DNA of 64,000 bases from Leishmania infantum JPCM5 (lineage: Eukaryota; Euglenozoa; Kinetoplastea; Trypanosomatida; Trypanosomatidae), in the NCBI RefSeq assembly GCF_000002875.2, contig NC_009410.2, positions 979,495 through 1,043,494 on the forward strand. The letters run 5' to 3'. The notes under the pieces are model-generated. The model saw only the letters and a list, made by a program, of their open reading frames with translations. It was not told the origin of the DNA and did no database searches. Each line of letters starts with the position of its first letter. Within the stretch, counting starts at the first letter, position 1. Positions 39,716-51,464 of the stretch are shown piece by piece. A program made the position numbers and the translations under genes.

Positions 39716-42217
39716 ATGAGCGAGACAGACAGCATGTGGCTCCAGAAGAGCATAACCCTGCCTGACCCGATCCCAGAAGAGGAGGACAGGGCAGACGCAC
39801 CGACACCAGTGCTTGTCCCCGCTACTGCCCGCACGCTGCCATCCACCAACACTGAGGCGTCGCCGGAGGATGCCATGCCGCCTCCGCCCCCGCCCGCCTT
39901 GGAGAAGAAGACCACCGCTGGAGTGGAGATTGACTTGACGAAGATGGTGCTGGATACGAGCAGCTTCCTGCGCGCGTCTGCGCAGCGCCCGTCGATGCGG
40001 TACCCGAGTCGGGCCTCTGTCTCCAACTCCGCGTTCATCTCGGCGCAGGAGTACGACGACCTGCGTGCGCGCTACAGCCAGGCGAAGCGGGAGCTGCTGA
40101 AAGTGTCTGACATTCAGAAGGACCTCGACTTTGCGCGTTTTGAGCTCACGCGCTCCCAGGAGGAGATGAAGCTGCTGCAAGCGAGCAACCACAACCTCAA
40201 AAACGAGGTGGAGGAGTATGCGCAGCGGGCCGAAAAGGAGCACAAGGCGCGCATGTCTCTGGAGGCGAAGATGTCGGCCGAGGGCGCCACTCGCGCGGAG
40301 GAGGTGGAGTTCTTGAAGAAGACAATCGACGAACTGCGCGAGGAGAACGCAAAGCGACTCGATTACATGACACAGCAGCAGGAGGATGAGTTTCAGGCGC
40401 GGCTGCAGTCCATGCGGGAGGAGCTGGCAGGCGCGGCAGAGGAGCTGGCGCGGCTCACCGCGAAGGCGACGCAGGCAGAGAAGGCTCGCGAGCTGTCGGA
40501 GTCGAAGCTCACCACCGCACTTGCGGACTTGGAAAAGTCGCGTGCCGTGGTGGGCGATTGCAAGGCGCGAATTGATGCCTTGCAGAAGGAGTGCCATGCA
40601 CTGGAGCAGCAGCACCGCGACTTTGTGCAGCAGCAGGAGCGACAGAATGCGACGTACCTCGAGGAGCAAAAGGCTCTCAACGAGGAGCGCGTGCATCAGG
40701 TGGCGGAGTCGAAAAATGCGGCTATCGCAGAGATGCAAGAGGAGCTGCATCTGTGGAAGGAGAGGACAAGGACAACGGCAGAGGAGCTAGCCGCGGCACG
40801 CCACGCGGCAAGCCAGCTCCAGGAAGACGTGAAACAGCTAACTGCGGATCGTGCCAAGGAGGTGCGGCGCCTCACTGAGGAGCATCGTCTTGCTCAGTGC
40901 GAGCTCCAACTCCAGATGGAGGCGGCGATCCGCGAGGCTCGGGGAAGCAAGACGTCCCTGGAGGAGGAGGCGCAGTCGCTACGTCGCCAGCTTGCGCAGG
41001 TGTCAACTGAGCTCTCAACCGTAGCTGGTGTGCTGGCGCAGCGGGAGCGGCAACTCGCCCAAGCAGAAGAGGAGCTTCTGCGCGCCAAAGACCGCTGCGT
41101 CGCGGCAGAGCAGGAAAACGCCCAGCTGGCGAGCGATGCGCAGCTGAACGCTGATGCGGCCGAGGAAGCTGCAGCGCGTGTGGAGCGACTAATGAGGCAG
41201 AACTGCGACATGGAGGAGGAGTTTTCGAAGGACCTCCGCGAGGCCAAGGATCGCATCCGCACCTTAGAGGCGACACTCATGCAAAGCAAAGGCGAGCTCT
41301 CGGCGCTTCGCAAAGAGCAGATCAAGTCTGCGGACGACGGCCTCGCCGCCACACGCGACCTTCGTGCGCAGGCAGAGGCACTGACGGAAGAGTGCACGGC
41401 GCTCAAAGCACAGGCAGGGGAGCGCCGCCGCTTTGAGGAAATGGCGCGTGACTACTGCCAGCGCTTTGAGGCGGAGAGGACGAGGGTCGGCACGCTCGAA
41501 GCGGAGCTCAGCGCCGCCGTTGACAGGTGCGCCGCTCTGGAGGCGAAGCTGGAGGAGCTCTCGCGCCGCGTTATTTCGCAGGCAGTGTCGCGCTCACCGA
41601 TGCAGACCCTGCACACCAACGCGACAGGCGCGTCGCTGTCCCGCCATGGCAAGCACCGCAGTGTCTCCTCCGGTCAATCGTACGCACCCACCGGCGGCAG
41701 TTCGATGAAACGCGCCCGCACTGAGGACGCGCGCGTCTTCGCCATCAGTGGGTTTGACGGAAACGACGTCCTGCTCGCCGTGAAGCAGCTCCCAAACGTG
41801 GCGATAGCGGAGTGCAAGTCGAACATGCCGGTGCCGTCCAACCTCACCCACCTCATCACGAATGGCCAGCTCACAATCAAGCTTCTGACGGCGCTTGTGC
41901 GAGGCTGCTGGGTGCTGCCGGAGTCCTATGTGGTGGACTCCCTGAAAGAGCAGACGTGGCTACGTGAAGAAGACTACGGCTTCCAGCACGAGGAACCGCC
42001 ACTGCTGAAGAAGCGCATCGCCCTCACGGAGGCGTTCATGTCTTGTAAGCACTACAGCACCGCCAGTCTGTTGCTCAAGGAGGGCGGTGCGATCCTCGTC
42101 GATGACCCGGAGCAGGCGGACATTCTTCTGTGCACCAACGCCGAGGCACGCAGCACCAAAAACGGGTGGAACTGGGAAAAGATGGTGGAGATAATCTACC
42201 CGCTTAAGATTCAGTAG
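39716..42217 (+). CDS. Long coiled-coil protein with C-terminal BRCT domain(s)
   Basis: ATG 39716 gives 833 residues. Residues 1-110 are disordered with a Pro run. About 110-620 is a near-continuous heptad coiled coil rich in Glu, Ala, Gln and Arg (for example LSESKLTTALADLEKSRAVV). From about 672 a BRCT unit is visible: RVFAISGFDGNDVL, then THLITNG, and the diagnostic GCWVLPESYVVDSLKE helix. A second, shorter BRCT-like unit (about 760-833) ends at the stop: KRIALTEAFMSC, ILVDDPEQADILLC. BRCT pairs read phosphopeptides in DNA repair, checkpoint and, in kinetoplastids, kinetochore proteins (KKT4 has a BRCT). The length and large coiled coil differ from what I recall of KKT4, so I do not assign it. 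Nuclear or structural role is inference. Confidence 0.82.
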   Translation: MSETDSMWLQKSITLPDPIPEEEDRADAPTPVLVPATARTLPSTNTEASPEDAMPPPPPPALEKKTTAGVEIDLTKMVLDTSSFLRASAQRPSMRYPSRASVSNSAFISAQEYDDLRARYSQAKRELLKVSDIQKDLDFARFELTRSQEEMKLLQASNHNLKNEVEEYAQRAEKEHKARMSLEAKMSAEGATRAEEVEFLKKTIDELREENAKRLDYMTQQQEDEFQARLQSMREELAGAAEELARLTAKATQAEKARELSESKLTTALADLEKSRAVVGDCKARIDALQKECHALEQQHRDFVQQQERQNATYLEEQKALNEERVHQVAESKNAAIAEMQEELHLWKERTRTTAEELAAARHAASQLQEDVKQLTADRAKEVRRLTEEHRLAQCELQLQMEAAIREARGSKTSLEEEAQSLRRQLAQVSTELSTVAGVLAQRERQLAQAEEELLRAKDRCVAAEQENAQLASDAQLNADAAEEAAARVERLMRQNCDMEEEFSKDLREAKDRIRTLEATLMQSKGELSALRKEQIKSADDGLAATRDLRAQAEALTEECTALKAQAGERRRFEEMARDYCQRFEAERTRVGTLEAELSAAVDRCAALEAKLEELSRRVISQAVSRSPMQTLHTNATGASLSRHGKHRSVSSGQSYAPTGGSSMKRARTEDARVFAISGFDGNDVLLAVKQLPNVAIAECKSNMPVPSNLTHLITNGQLTIKLLTALVRGCWVLPESYVVDSLKEQTWLREEDYGFQHEEPPLLKKRIALTEAFMSCKHYSTASLLLKEGGAILVDDPEQADILLCTNAEARSTKNGWNWEKMVEIIYPLKIQ

Positions 42218-43602
42218 CCACAGCGGACAAAGGCTGCGCACGGCGATGGCACATCTCCGCACCCTCAACACGGAGGTGTTTCGAGCGTCCCTAACAGACT
42301 CTCGTTTTGCATCCTCGTGCCGCCCGTTTCCCCACATGTGCCGATGCGCAGCCAGCCCGTTTTTCAGGCATACGCCGCGCCCGGCACACATCATTTAGAG
42401 TATACTTCGAGATTTTGTTTCTCCTCGACCAGATTCTGTTTTCCTAGATTCGGTTTCCGCCACACCTCGCTCACAAGTGCGGACACATGCATGCAATCAT
42501 CCTGGCCGGCATCCGGGTGGCTGTCGCCTTGTCATTGACACGCCCTGCATCCGTTGGCCGCTTACCTATCCGTGTATGTTCGCGCATTTGCTTCGCTGCG
42601 CTTGTGATTTTCATACACTACAGTAGATGTCCTTATTTTCCCATGCCCTTGCGTCTGTATCTGTCTGGATGCGCCGTCGAGCTATCACCGCTGGCATGGT
42701 CTCTTTCTTTTTTTTTTCTTTGTGGTCATCTCTCCTTCGTTGGTGCAGCGGCAAAGAGGAAGGAACGCAGCCGGGGCGATGCCGATGGCGGGTCGCCGCT
42801 GCGCGCGCTTTCTCCTCAGCCTTTGCCCTTGCCATGCATGGGAGTTGCTGTGAGTGGACCACTACCGATCGCCCAAGCAGCCGTTCCCAGAAAAACGCTG
42901 CCATCAGTCACGCCACAGTGCACTCCACGCGATATACTCCACAGTTGACTACACAAACACACCCACACACGCGCACGAAGATGTGCTAGCCGTAAGTCTG
43001 CCATGAGCTCCTTTTGAGGTTTATGTTTTACCCTTTTCTACACACGTTGCTGTCGCTAGGCGCGTCAGCACCTTGCGCCGAAGCACGCGCACACACACGT
43101 GCACCAATACTCACCGTAGGTGCACGTGGACGGAAACCCCGCGTGCGTTTCACATCGACGCTGCGAAGCAGCATTGCATCGTTTAGGGTCGACTCTGTGA
43201 TGACTCGGCCACGCAAGCGCCCCAGAGAAGAGGGAATCTTCTCTTGTTCTCCAGGAAAAGCTGAAAGCCACCGCTGCTGTGGGGACGGGGAGGAGCTGTG
43301 CACGCACGCTTTGCTGCCTAAGCTGCGCTGCGCTGGGGTATTTCGCTGCTATCGGCATTTTTTTTCACCACGCCTCCTTTGCTTTCGCGTCTCCCACTTC
43401 TCCCTCGCTCCCCAACGCGTGCGCGCCCATTCATAAAACAACTCGCACTCCTCTACGCGCTGTGCCTCGTTGATGCCCCCTCCTCCTTTACAGTGGTGAT
43501 GTGGCTCGGCACCCTCCCCTTTGTCTTTGTTTGCTCCGTTTCCTCGCTTTCTGCTCCGTAGGGCGCTCGACGACGTGGCGCGCACGCAGCTCGGCACGAG
43601 TC
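42218..43602 (+). promoter_or_regulatory. Spacer and trans-splice region before P-glycoprotein gene
   Basis: About 1.4 kb with no supported gene. T-rich runs lie at about 42705-42720 and 43358-43380, and C/T-rich sequence extends from about 43370 to 43560. The AG at 43560-43561 (CTGCTCCGTAG) is a good spliced-leader acceptor candidate about 40 bases before the ATG. Confidence 0.55.
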
Positions 43603-46600
43603 ATGTCCGCCGATAAAAAGGCGAAGGCCAAGCAAGCCATCCAGGATGCGAAGGCAGCAGTGTCCGAGAAGCTAAGGGGTCAGGTGCCCATTTTAACCCT
43701 CCTGCGGTATCGCGCTTCCAGCGAGTGGTTTGCCGTCGTTGTCGGGAGCATTGCCGCCTTCTGCGCGGGCGGCTCCACGCCGCTTTTCATGTACTTTTTC
43801 GGACGGATGACGAACAGCGCGTACGACGACGAAGCCGCGCCGGAGGTGACGCGCAGCTTTGCGATGTTGATGGTGTGCATCGGCATTCTTTCCATGGTGC
43901 TTGTCTTCATTAAGACTGCCACGTACCAAGTGACCGCGACGCGCCTGGTCGGCCGCATCAAGTGCGCCTACTTCTCCGCTGTCGTCAACCAGGACATCGG
44001 CTGGCATGACAAGCGCAAGCCCGGCGAGCTCATTTCTCGCCTGACTGGAGACACGCGTGTCATCCTCAACGGCGTTAACGACCGCTTTGCCAGCTGGATC
44101 GAGAACCTCGGCACCGGCCTCATCGGCATCGTTTTTGCGTTCATCGCGAGCTGGGAGCTGACGCTCCTCATCATGGGTTCACTCCCGCTCATCGCGGTGG
44201 CGGTGTACTTTCTCACCGCCGCGTCCTCCCGCCACGTTGCTGTGACGCGCAAGCAGTATGCGGTGGCGAGCGCCATTGCGCAGGAAGTCATGCAGAACAT
44301 CAAGACAGTGCAGAGCTTCAACCGCGAGATGCACGAGGCGGAGCGCTTCTCAGAAACGATAGTGGGCTCGCGCAAGGCCGGCATCAAGAAGGAGTTTCTT
44401 GTGGCGATGGCCGGCGGCTCCGTGATGGGCATCATGCTCTGCGTCATTGGGCTCGCCTTCATCCTTGCTGCGTACCTTGTCCACAGCGGCCGCACCGACG
44501 TTGGCTCCGTCTCGGCGGCCTTTCTGACTGTGATGTACGGCGCCATGGGTCTCGGGCAGGTGTTCCCAGCCCTCATCTCCTTTGTGGAGGCGCGCACAGC
44601 AGCGTACCCAATCTTTGCGACTATCGATGAGCAACCGACGATTGACCTGCACGGGCCTGGCAGGGAGGCGACGTTTTGCCGGTGCATTGAGGTGAAGGAT
44701 GTCACCTTCGCCTACCCGACGCGTCCAGACCAGCTCATCTTTAGCGGCTTGAGCGCCACGATTAGGAAGGGCGAGAAGGTCGCCTTCTCTGGTTCGACAG
44801 GATGCGGCAAGTCAACGATCATCAGCCTCATCCAGCGCTTCTACGACCCCATGGAGGGTGCCGTCACCGTGGATGGGCAGGATCTCCGCGACTTGGACCT
44901 CAGGTCGTGGCGCAAGCGCATCGGCATCGTGTCGCAAGAGCCCAACTTGTTCTCCGGCTCCGTTCTCGACAACGTCCGCATGGGGCGGCGCAGCGCCACC
45001 CTTGAGGAGGTTGTGACGGCATGTAAGCAGGCCCGCATTCACGACACGATACTGGCCCTGCCACGCGGCTACGACACCAGCGTTGGTTCTCTGGGCAGCC
45101 AGCTGAGCGGTGGGCAAAAGCAGCGTCTCGCCATCGCCCGGGCCGTCGTGCGCGGTGCCGACATCCTGCTCCTGGACGAGGCGACCAGCGCGCTGGACCG
45201 AAAGTCCGAGGTGGAGGTGCAGCGCGCCATAGACGATCTTACGGAGCATAGCAAAATGACAGTGATCACGATTGCGCATCGAATGGCTACCATCTCGAAC
45301 ATGGACTGCATCTACTTCCTCGATGGCTCGCGCGACGGCGGCAGCTGCATTGTTGAGTGCGGTACCTATGACGAGCTCATCCGCATGAACGGCCGCTTTG
45401 CCTCGATGGTCATGATGCAGAACCCTTCCACGGGAAACTTGCGTACTGTGGTACACGACACGAGCTTCTACCTCTACCCAGGAGCCCTCGACAAAATTAC
45501 AGGCGGCAGCGTCTCAACCGAAGACAGTTACAGCAGCAACGACTCCTGGGACTCCAACTGCAACGGCTTCTACGAGGATGACGACCGGTGGAGCCAGTAT
45601 TCCCACGTCCACGACGTCCCCTTCATCCACCGCACCGATTGGGAGGAGCGAAAGACGAGCGTGTCGATGTGGCGCATTATGAAAATGACGAAGAGTCGCT
45701 GGTGGGCGATTGCGCTGGGGTTTCTGGGCTCCATCATCACAGCTATCGTCTTCCCTTGTGTCAGTCTCATGATTACCCAGCTCATCAACACTCTCGGCAC
45801 CTACCGCCTGTCGCAAGACACAACGCACATGCAGCGACAGATAGCCTTGTACGTGATTCTGCTGATTCTTTTGGGCGCTGTCTACTTCCTCGGGAGTGTG
45901 CTTACGGGCTTCTACGGCTACGTCGGTGAGTACCTGACCTGTGAGCTGCGCACGATCCTGTTCCAGCAGATTCTTCGACAGGACCAAACCTTCTTTGACA
46001 TGCCTCGCCGCGACCCTGGTGCGTTGGCGGCCCTTCTCTCTGGCGACTGTGAGTCGGTGCACCAGCTTTACGGCCCTACCCTCGGCTCCCGCCTCCGGTC
46101 TGTCTGCGCGTTCGCCGGCGGTATTGCCATCGGCCTCACAATGGAGTGGAAGGTGGCGCTCGTGTGCCTGGCCACTATGCCGCTCTTTGTTGGCAGCATC
46201 ATCGCGCAGCAAGTCTTCTTTGCCGACTCTCAAAGTGTTCGCGAGAGTGGCATCGACACGGTGGTGAGCGAAGCCCTCGGCTCGATTCGCACTGTCACCT
46301 CCTTCAACATGCAGGATCGAATGATCAAGGAGTACAAGCGCACCATCAACGTCGCGGAGCAGACCGCCGAGCGCCGCGCCGTTCTCGTCAGCATCCTCGC
46401 CGGTGCGACGGAGATCACACTGATGGGTTCGATGGCTCTTTCTTTTTGGTACGGTGGCACCCTCATTGAGAGGGGCGAGACGCACTTCAGCAACGTGTTG
46501 GTCGCTGCCATGGCCGTCACCATGGGCTCGACGCTGGCGGGGGCGGAGGCAGGCAGCTTCGCGACAAAGTTGCGCGATGCGCGGCTGTCGTCGAACCGTG

Positions 46601-47406
46601 TCTTCTCCGTCATTGACCGTGTACCGGCGGTAGACAGTTATGAGTACGGCAAGGTCAATTTTGAGGAGCAGATAGGCGTCGAATTCCACCACGTCGGCTT
46701 TACGTACCCAGCGCGGGAGGGGGTGAAGGTGCTCAACGACGTCTCTCTCAAGTTTCAGGCAGGTTCGTCGAACGGCCTCATGGGACAGACCGGCTGCGGC
46801 AAGTCGACCATTGTGCAGATTCTGGCCCGCTTCTACCCGATCTCGACGGGCAAGGTGCTCATCAACGGTGAAGATCTCAGCTCCCTCGACCTCGTCACGT
46901 GGCGCGACCAGCTCAGCATTGTATTACAGGAGCCCTCGCTGTTCAGCGGCACCATTCGTGACAACATCAAGTACTCTCTGCCGGACGCCACAGAGGAGGA
47001 GGTCATTGAGGCGGCAAAGATTGCCTGCATCCACGACGACATCATGAACATGGAGAAGGGCTACGACACGGAGGTGGGCTACCGGGGCCAGCAGCTCAGC
47101 GGCGGGCAGAAGCAGCGCGTGGCCATCGCCAGAGGCGTTCTTCGCTGCCCGAAGCTGTTGCTGCTCGATGAGGCTACCAGCGCCCTCGATAACATAACAG
47201 AGGTGCGGGTGCAGCGCAACCTGGACGAGTTCCAGCGGCGGTTCGGCGTCACCACGGTCGCCATCGCCCATCGCTTGGCGACCATCCGCCACAGTAACCA
47301 GATTGTGCTGTTGGACAGTGGCAAGATCATCGAGCAGGGCACACACGAACAACTCCTGGCGCAGGACGGTGAGTACAAATCTCGATGGGAGCTAGCCCAC
47401 ACGTGA
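43603..47406 (+). CDS. P-glycoprotein-type ABC transporter (ABCB/MDR), full-length
   Basis: ATG 43603 gives 1267 residues in a TMD-NBD-TMD-NBD order typical of full ABCB transporters. TMD1 spans about 37-330. NBD1 has Walker A G397-T405 (GSTGCGKST), LSGGQ at 501-505, and Walker B ending D525-E526. A Ser/Asp/Asn-rich linker (about 625-690) follows. TMD2 spans about 690-990. NBD2 has GQTGCGKST at 1061-1069, LSGGQ at 1165-1169 and D1189-E1190. All ATPase motifs are intact in both halves, so both sites could hydrolyse ATP. The family exports hydrophobic drugs and lipids from plasma or internal membranes, and overexpression causes multidrug resistance in Leishmania. From memory it resembles the chromosome-26 ABCB gene; I leave the name open. 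In-frame sequence upstream of 43603 is pyrimidine-derived UTR. Confidence 0.95.
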   Translation: MSADKKAKAKQAIQDAKAAVSEKLRGQVPILTLLRYRASSEWFAVVVGSIAAFCAGGSTPLFMYFFGRMTNSAYDDEAAPEVTRSFAMLMVCIGILSMVLVFIKTATYQVTATRLVGRIKCAYFSAVVNQDIGWHDKRKPGELISRLTGDTRVILNGVNDRFASWIENLGTGLIGIVFAFIASWELTLLIMGSLPLIAVAVYFLTAASSRHVAVTRKQYAVASAIAQEVMQNIKTVQSFNREMHEAERFSETIVGSRKAGIKKEFLVAMAGGSVMGIMLCVIGLAFILAAYLVHSGRTDVGSVSAAFLTVMYGAMGLGQVFPALISFVEARTAAYPIFATIDEQPTIDLHGPGREATFCRCIEVKDVTFAYPTRPDQLIFSGLSATIRKGEKVAFSGSTGCGKSTIISLIQRFYDPMEGAVTVDGQDLRDLDLRSWRKRIGIVSQEPNLFSGSVLDNVRMGRRSATLEEVVTACKQARIHDTILALPRGYDTSVGSLGSQLSGGQKQRLAIARAVVRGADILLLDEATSALDRKSEVEVQRAIDDLTEHSKMTVITIAHRMATISNMDCIYFLDGSRDGGSCIVECGTYDELIRMNGRFASMVMMQNPSTGNLRTVVHDTSFYLYPGALDKITGGSVSTEDSYSSNDSWDSNCNGFYEDDDRWSQYSHVHDVPFIHRTDWEERKTSVSMWRIMKMTKSRWWAIALGFLGSIITAIVFPCVSLMITQLINTLGTYRLSQDTTHMQRQIALYVILLILLGAVYFLGSVLTGFYGYVGEYLTCELRTILFQQILRQDQTFFDMPRRDPGALAALLSGDCESVHQLYGPTLGSRLRSVCAFAGGIAIGLTMEWKVALVCLATMPLFVGSIIAQQVFFADSQSVRESGIDTVVSEALGSIRTVTSFNMQDRMIKEYKRTINVAEQTAERRAVLVSILAGATEITLMGSMALSFWYGGTLIERGETHFSNVLVAAMAVTMGSTLAGAEAGSFATKLRDARLSSNRVFSVIDRVPAVDSYEYGKVNFEEQIGVEFHHVGFTYPAREGVKVLNDVSLKFQAGSSNGLMGQTGCGKSTIVQILARFYPISTGKVLINGEDLSSLDLVTWRDQLSIVLQEPSLFSGTIRDNIKYSLPDATEEEVIEAAKIACIHDDIMNMEKGYDTEVGYRGQQLSGGQKQRVAIARGVLRCPKLLLLDEATSALDNITEVRVQRNLDEFQRRFGVTTVAIAHRLATIRHSNQIVLLDSGKIIEQGTHEQLLAQDGEYKSRWELAHT

Positions 47407-50400
47407 AGAAAGCGGTGCAGGCTGTGCCCTTCTGAAGGCCAGCGCCGTCACTCTCCTATTGCTCTTTACCGGGACAGTCTGATGCCTCTGCTCGCATCGT
47501 TTTGCCTTCTGCCCCCCTCGTGCTCTGTATTGCAGTCCACTGAATGTAGATGATGTGCGTTTGCGGGTTTCACTCTCTGTCTCCCGCTGTCGTCTCTTGA
47601 GCTGCTTTCTCTGGGACCGTTTTGTTTCTTACCGCTGACATTCGTGTCATTGTGTCTCTGTGTTCCTCACTCCAGGGGGGGGGTCGTTGTCTCTGAGAGC
47701 AGGGGGGAGGGGTGTTTGTGCGGAGAAGACGGCAATGGGTAGGACCACCCACGCCCTTTTTGCTTTGTGTTTCTGCCGTGTCCTCGTTCCCGCGTCTTTC
47801 TCTTTCTGTTTCCTTTTTGTGTCGAGATGGCTGTCATGCGTGCTAGCTCCTCAGAGCCCCCCTCCCTCCCCTTTACCGCTCTCTCTTGACGTCACCTCTG
47901 CGTTGTCTGTTTTCGTTGTCTTGTGTGTCTGCATTCGCCATTGCCTCCTCGCATTGTGAGGCGCGTCGGCTGCTTTGTAGCTGGTGGGTCTGTGGCTCCT
48001 GCGTTGATTCATCTGTCCCCCCCTGCCGTGACTGCTCTGTTGTGGGCACAGACCGTCCAATTCTTTTTTCTGTTCTCCGTTGCACTCGTTTTCCGGGTTC
48101 CCTTTGGATGTGCACACACGACGGCGGTACCATCTCTCTCTTCTGGTCCTCGCTGTGGTCGACTGACCCCTTTTGTAGTGTTTATTTTTGCCCTGTGCTT
48201 TTTGTTTGTCTACAGCATCCCCAATAACTGATCCGTTTTCGGTTATACATGTATCGTCTATGAGAGCTGCGCCGGCGGCCTTCACGACGGACACGAACAC
48301 AGCAGCGACAGAATGGATGCAGAAAGATCCGGCTTTCCACTAACACGCAGTGTACACAGACACACACACACACACACACACACACATGCATACACACGCA
48401 AAGACTTGCTTTGAAACTTCGCGCGATGGCCATTTACGTTTACTTCTCCACCTGCGTGCGCCACCCCTCGCCTCACCGCCGCGATGCACCGTGTCTGTAG
48501 GTATGTATATCGTTCACCGAGTAACGTTTCGGTCACAGGCGCCGGCATGGAGGAGGAGGAGTTATTTTCTATCTGTTACACACCAGCTCGTGTCGTGCGT
48601 CCGTGTAGGCTACGAGGTCTTGTGGAATCAGAAGTATGTACTCATAATCGCCTGCACAAGCATCTGTGTATCTGCGTCTGCCTCTGTGTATGTGTCTCTT
48701 TGGATATTGGGGGGGAGGGTATGCTTGTTCTCGCACCTCGCCACAGGCCCGCATGAAAACAACGCGCATGCCATCCTTCGTCTCCTTCCAGCGCCATCAT
48801 GCTCTCTCCCAGCCCTTTCTCATGATAGAAACAAGCGCGAACCGAACAGGCTGTGATGTATACTATTCGTTACACATGCGTTCTCGACGAACGGATGAAG
48901 GGCGCGCCCTGCTGTCTTTGCATGCACGTTTTGCATTTTCGCCATTCTTTGGTTTCCTTTTTTTTGGTGGTGGTGGTGGGGAGGCATCTTTCCTTTTCAT
49001 GTTTTCTCATGTTTGCAAAGCCTGAGGGCCACGTCCTGCACCAAAACGTTCGACGATTCGCAGGCGTATGTGCACAGTCTCTTGTTTCTCCTATCAAACA
49101 TTTGTTTACAGCTCATATTGTCGTTGCGCCTCCTCGTGTTCATGTCTCCTCTTCTGATTTTACCACAAACGTATTGACACACACACACACACACATGCGC
49201 AGCTCGTCTCTCTCCCTCGGTGGTGGGCGTTTTTGTTTTCAGAGCCCCTTTCGTTGACGCGAGAAACGAGGGACTTGCAACAAGCGTAGAGAGACTTCAG
49301 CGCTCGCAACGTTTCAGAGCGCGCCAAACCGACTGCTGTGTTGGGGCACACAGTGCTGCGGTGTGTGCCCTCCATCCAGTGGATGCTCAATTGCTCTTTA
49401 TCACTCCGTTTCCGACAATCTGGTTAATCCTCTCATCTGTTTGTATGTGTGCATGCGCGTTCACGATTCTTTCAAAGCCGGCGACAAGGGCGAAAGAGGG
49501 AAGGAGGATCGCCCAACGATACGGCGATGAGGAGTGACTCAACGTACTCTCTAGCATTCGAAGACCATACTTCCGCAAGCATTCCTCTTGACCGCGTTTA
49601 GCTCTTCTGCTCATTTCAGATGTCGAGGAACCGAGTCACATTATAGGTGTTCGCTGCTGTCTTATTTTTCTTTTGTGCACACACACTTTGCCGCCTTGCG
49701 TGCTCACAACAATCACCATCCCTCATGTAACGGAAAAAGCGGGATACGTGAGTGTGCCCTCCCCCCTCTCCCATTCGAGCGTAGTGTTATCGAGGGCGCG
49801 AGTGGGGAGCACAGGCCGGATCGGTTTACGCTTCCACGGAAATGAGAGGCCCGGCCGTTTGGCCGCGTTGCCGACATACACTCGAATGCATCCCCTGCCT
49901 CTTTGGGAAACGTTTTCTCTCCTCTTTTATTCGTTGCCGCCCCTTTGCTTTCACTGCCGCTCTTCCCGTAGGCTGCCAGTCAGAGGGCGCATATGGCGGT
50001 CTAAACGCGGTCGTACGTATGCCAGCTGGTCTGGCCGAACCGGCGCATTGAAGTACATGGGTGTAGGTGGGATCGTGGATGGTGTGGGGATGACATAGTA
50101 GTACGTGGTACTCTGTGCCGCTCTTTCTGCAGCCGATTCCCTCGGCTTCATCCTCTTACGTGGCTGTTATCCTGCTCCTCTCCCCCGCTTTGCCCTCTGT
50201 TTTGCATTCTGCGTCTTGGGCATGCGCTTCTTTGCCTAGTTGCCACTGCTGGCGCTTGCGTGGAAGTGGTGCCCGCTCTTCATCCTGTGCTGGTCTGTGC
50301 TCTGCTCTCATTTTTTTTTCCGTTGCCCGTGCTGGGGATGGTGTCGGTCGTGGCATGTGTACAGACCTACGTCCCTGTGCCGCAGGCGAGTTGTGAGCGT

Positions 50401-51464
50401 GCGCATACACACATACACGCCGATTGGTTAGTTCACTTAGGGGTGCACTGCTTATGGCCCCTTCGCTCTTTTTGCGCACATGATTGTGGGTGGATTTTGT
50501 GTTGTATTAGTGGAGCGCCTCCTTGTTTCCCTTGGAGGGTGCGCTGTGTTTGGTGGGTGCTTTTCTCTCTGTTTTTCACACATGAGGTGCGGCGTGTTCC
50601 TTCCGTCTCGCGTGCGTGCACGTCTCGAGGACATCTGAATGGACGTGGAACTGATCGGTTGCACCAGTGAGTGCAAGAGAGTGGGGAGGGAGGGCGTGTG
50701 CGTGGGTGAGCGAGGCGACACATCAGCTTGTAAGCACGGGCACAACAGCACAATCAGAGACCATTGAGAGAGCACTTTCGGCACCCATAAAAGACAGTCT
50801 GTGTGGCCACTCGATTGCGCGCAGGCTTGCTGTGTTCCCTCCCCCCATCTCACGCAGGAGACGTGTGTGTGGTCGCGTGTAGAGGTGGTGAGAGAATTCT
50901 ATTCACTCAGCGCCGTTTGTCCTTCAAAGGCATACAGGAAGCGCTCTGCTGCCTTTCGGCGCGCCTCTCCCCTCTCTTTTTCTCATGCAGGTCAGTAAAG
51001 TTGAGGTGCAGGGTGGGAGCGATGAGAAAAAAAGGCGCCTCCTCCTTCGGTGCGAGTTGTCGTATCAGCCCTTACGCTTCGCGAGCCCCGTCAAGGCTTG
51101 ACTGCCTCGTCAAGACGTATGCGTATGTGCCTGCTTTTTTTTTGCTTCGCATCCTGTTTCCCGACTCCTCAAATTTCCCTCTCTGTCTCTCTTGTACACG
51201 TCCCCTTTTATCCGTGCTTCTCTCCTTTCCCTCTCTCCCGTCTTCTCCAGACCGTCCTCCTTGTGCGGATCGCTGCGTTGTGCTCTCTTTCCTCTTCGGA
51301 TCCTCATCTCCTCCCTTTACTTCACGTTCCAGGGCGTCACTACTCTCCGCACGCCGAGCTCGTTTTTGTTTCCGTGGCACACCGGACAATCGAAAAAGAA
51401 GACGAAAACGCACACACCTTGCGCGCTTTATCTCCCACAGGCAACAGAAGAAGTGTAAGCGAAG
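47407..51464 (+). other. 4-kb gene-free spacer after P-glycoprotein
   Basis: No supported gene on either strand. It holds (CA)n at about 48359-48386 and 49177-49194, C/T-rich blocks at about 47790-47880 and 51120-51320, and T runs. The AG at 51439-51440 (CTCCCACAG) is a good splice acceptor for the gene at 51465. The open frames here show simple-sequence composition (Cys/Ser/Phe- or Arg-rich) rather than coding bias. A very long 3' UTR for the transporter mRNA could account for part of it. Confidence 0.55.
48359..48386. repeat. (CA)n microsatellite
   Basis: About 14 CA units in the spacer after the ABC transporter gene, read directly. Similar shorter tracts lie at 5085-5115, 11031-11051 and 49177-49194. 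Confidence 0.9.

Noticed and set aside
39674..40750. Minus-strand frame of 358 codons, Leu/Arg/His-rich
   Set aside because: It is the shadow of the coiled-coil gene: Glu/Gln/Ala heptads on + give Leu/Arg runs on -. Trypanosomatid units here are all +.
39716..42217. Naming the BRCT protein KKT4
   Set aside because: BRCT and coiled coil fit, but the length and very long rod do not match my recollection of KKT4, and synteny could not be checked.
45514..46692. Minus-strand frame of 392 codons
   Set aside because: It lies wholly inside the intact P-glycoprotein gene and has no domain-like features; GC-rich third positions suppress stops on the opposite strand.
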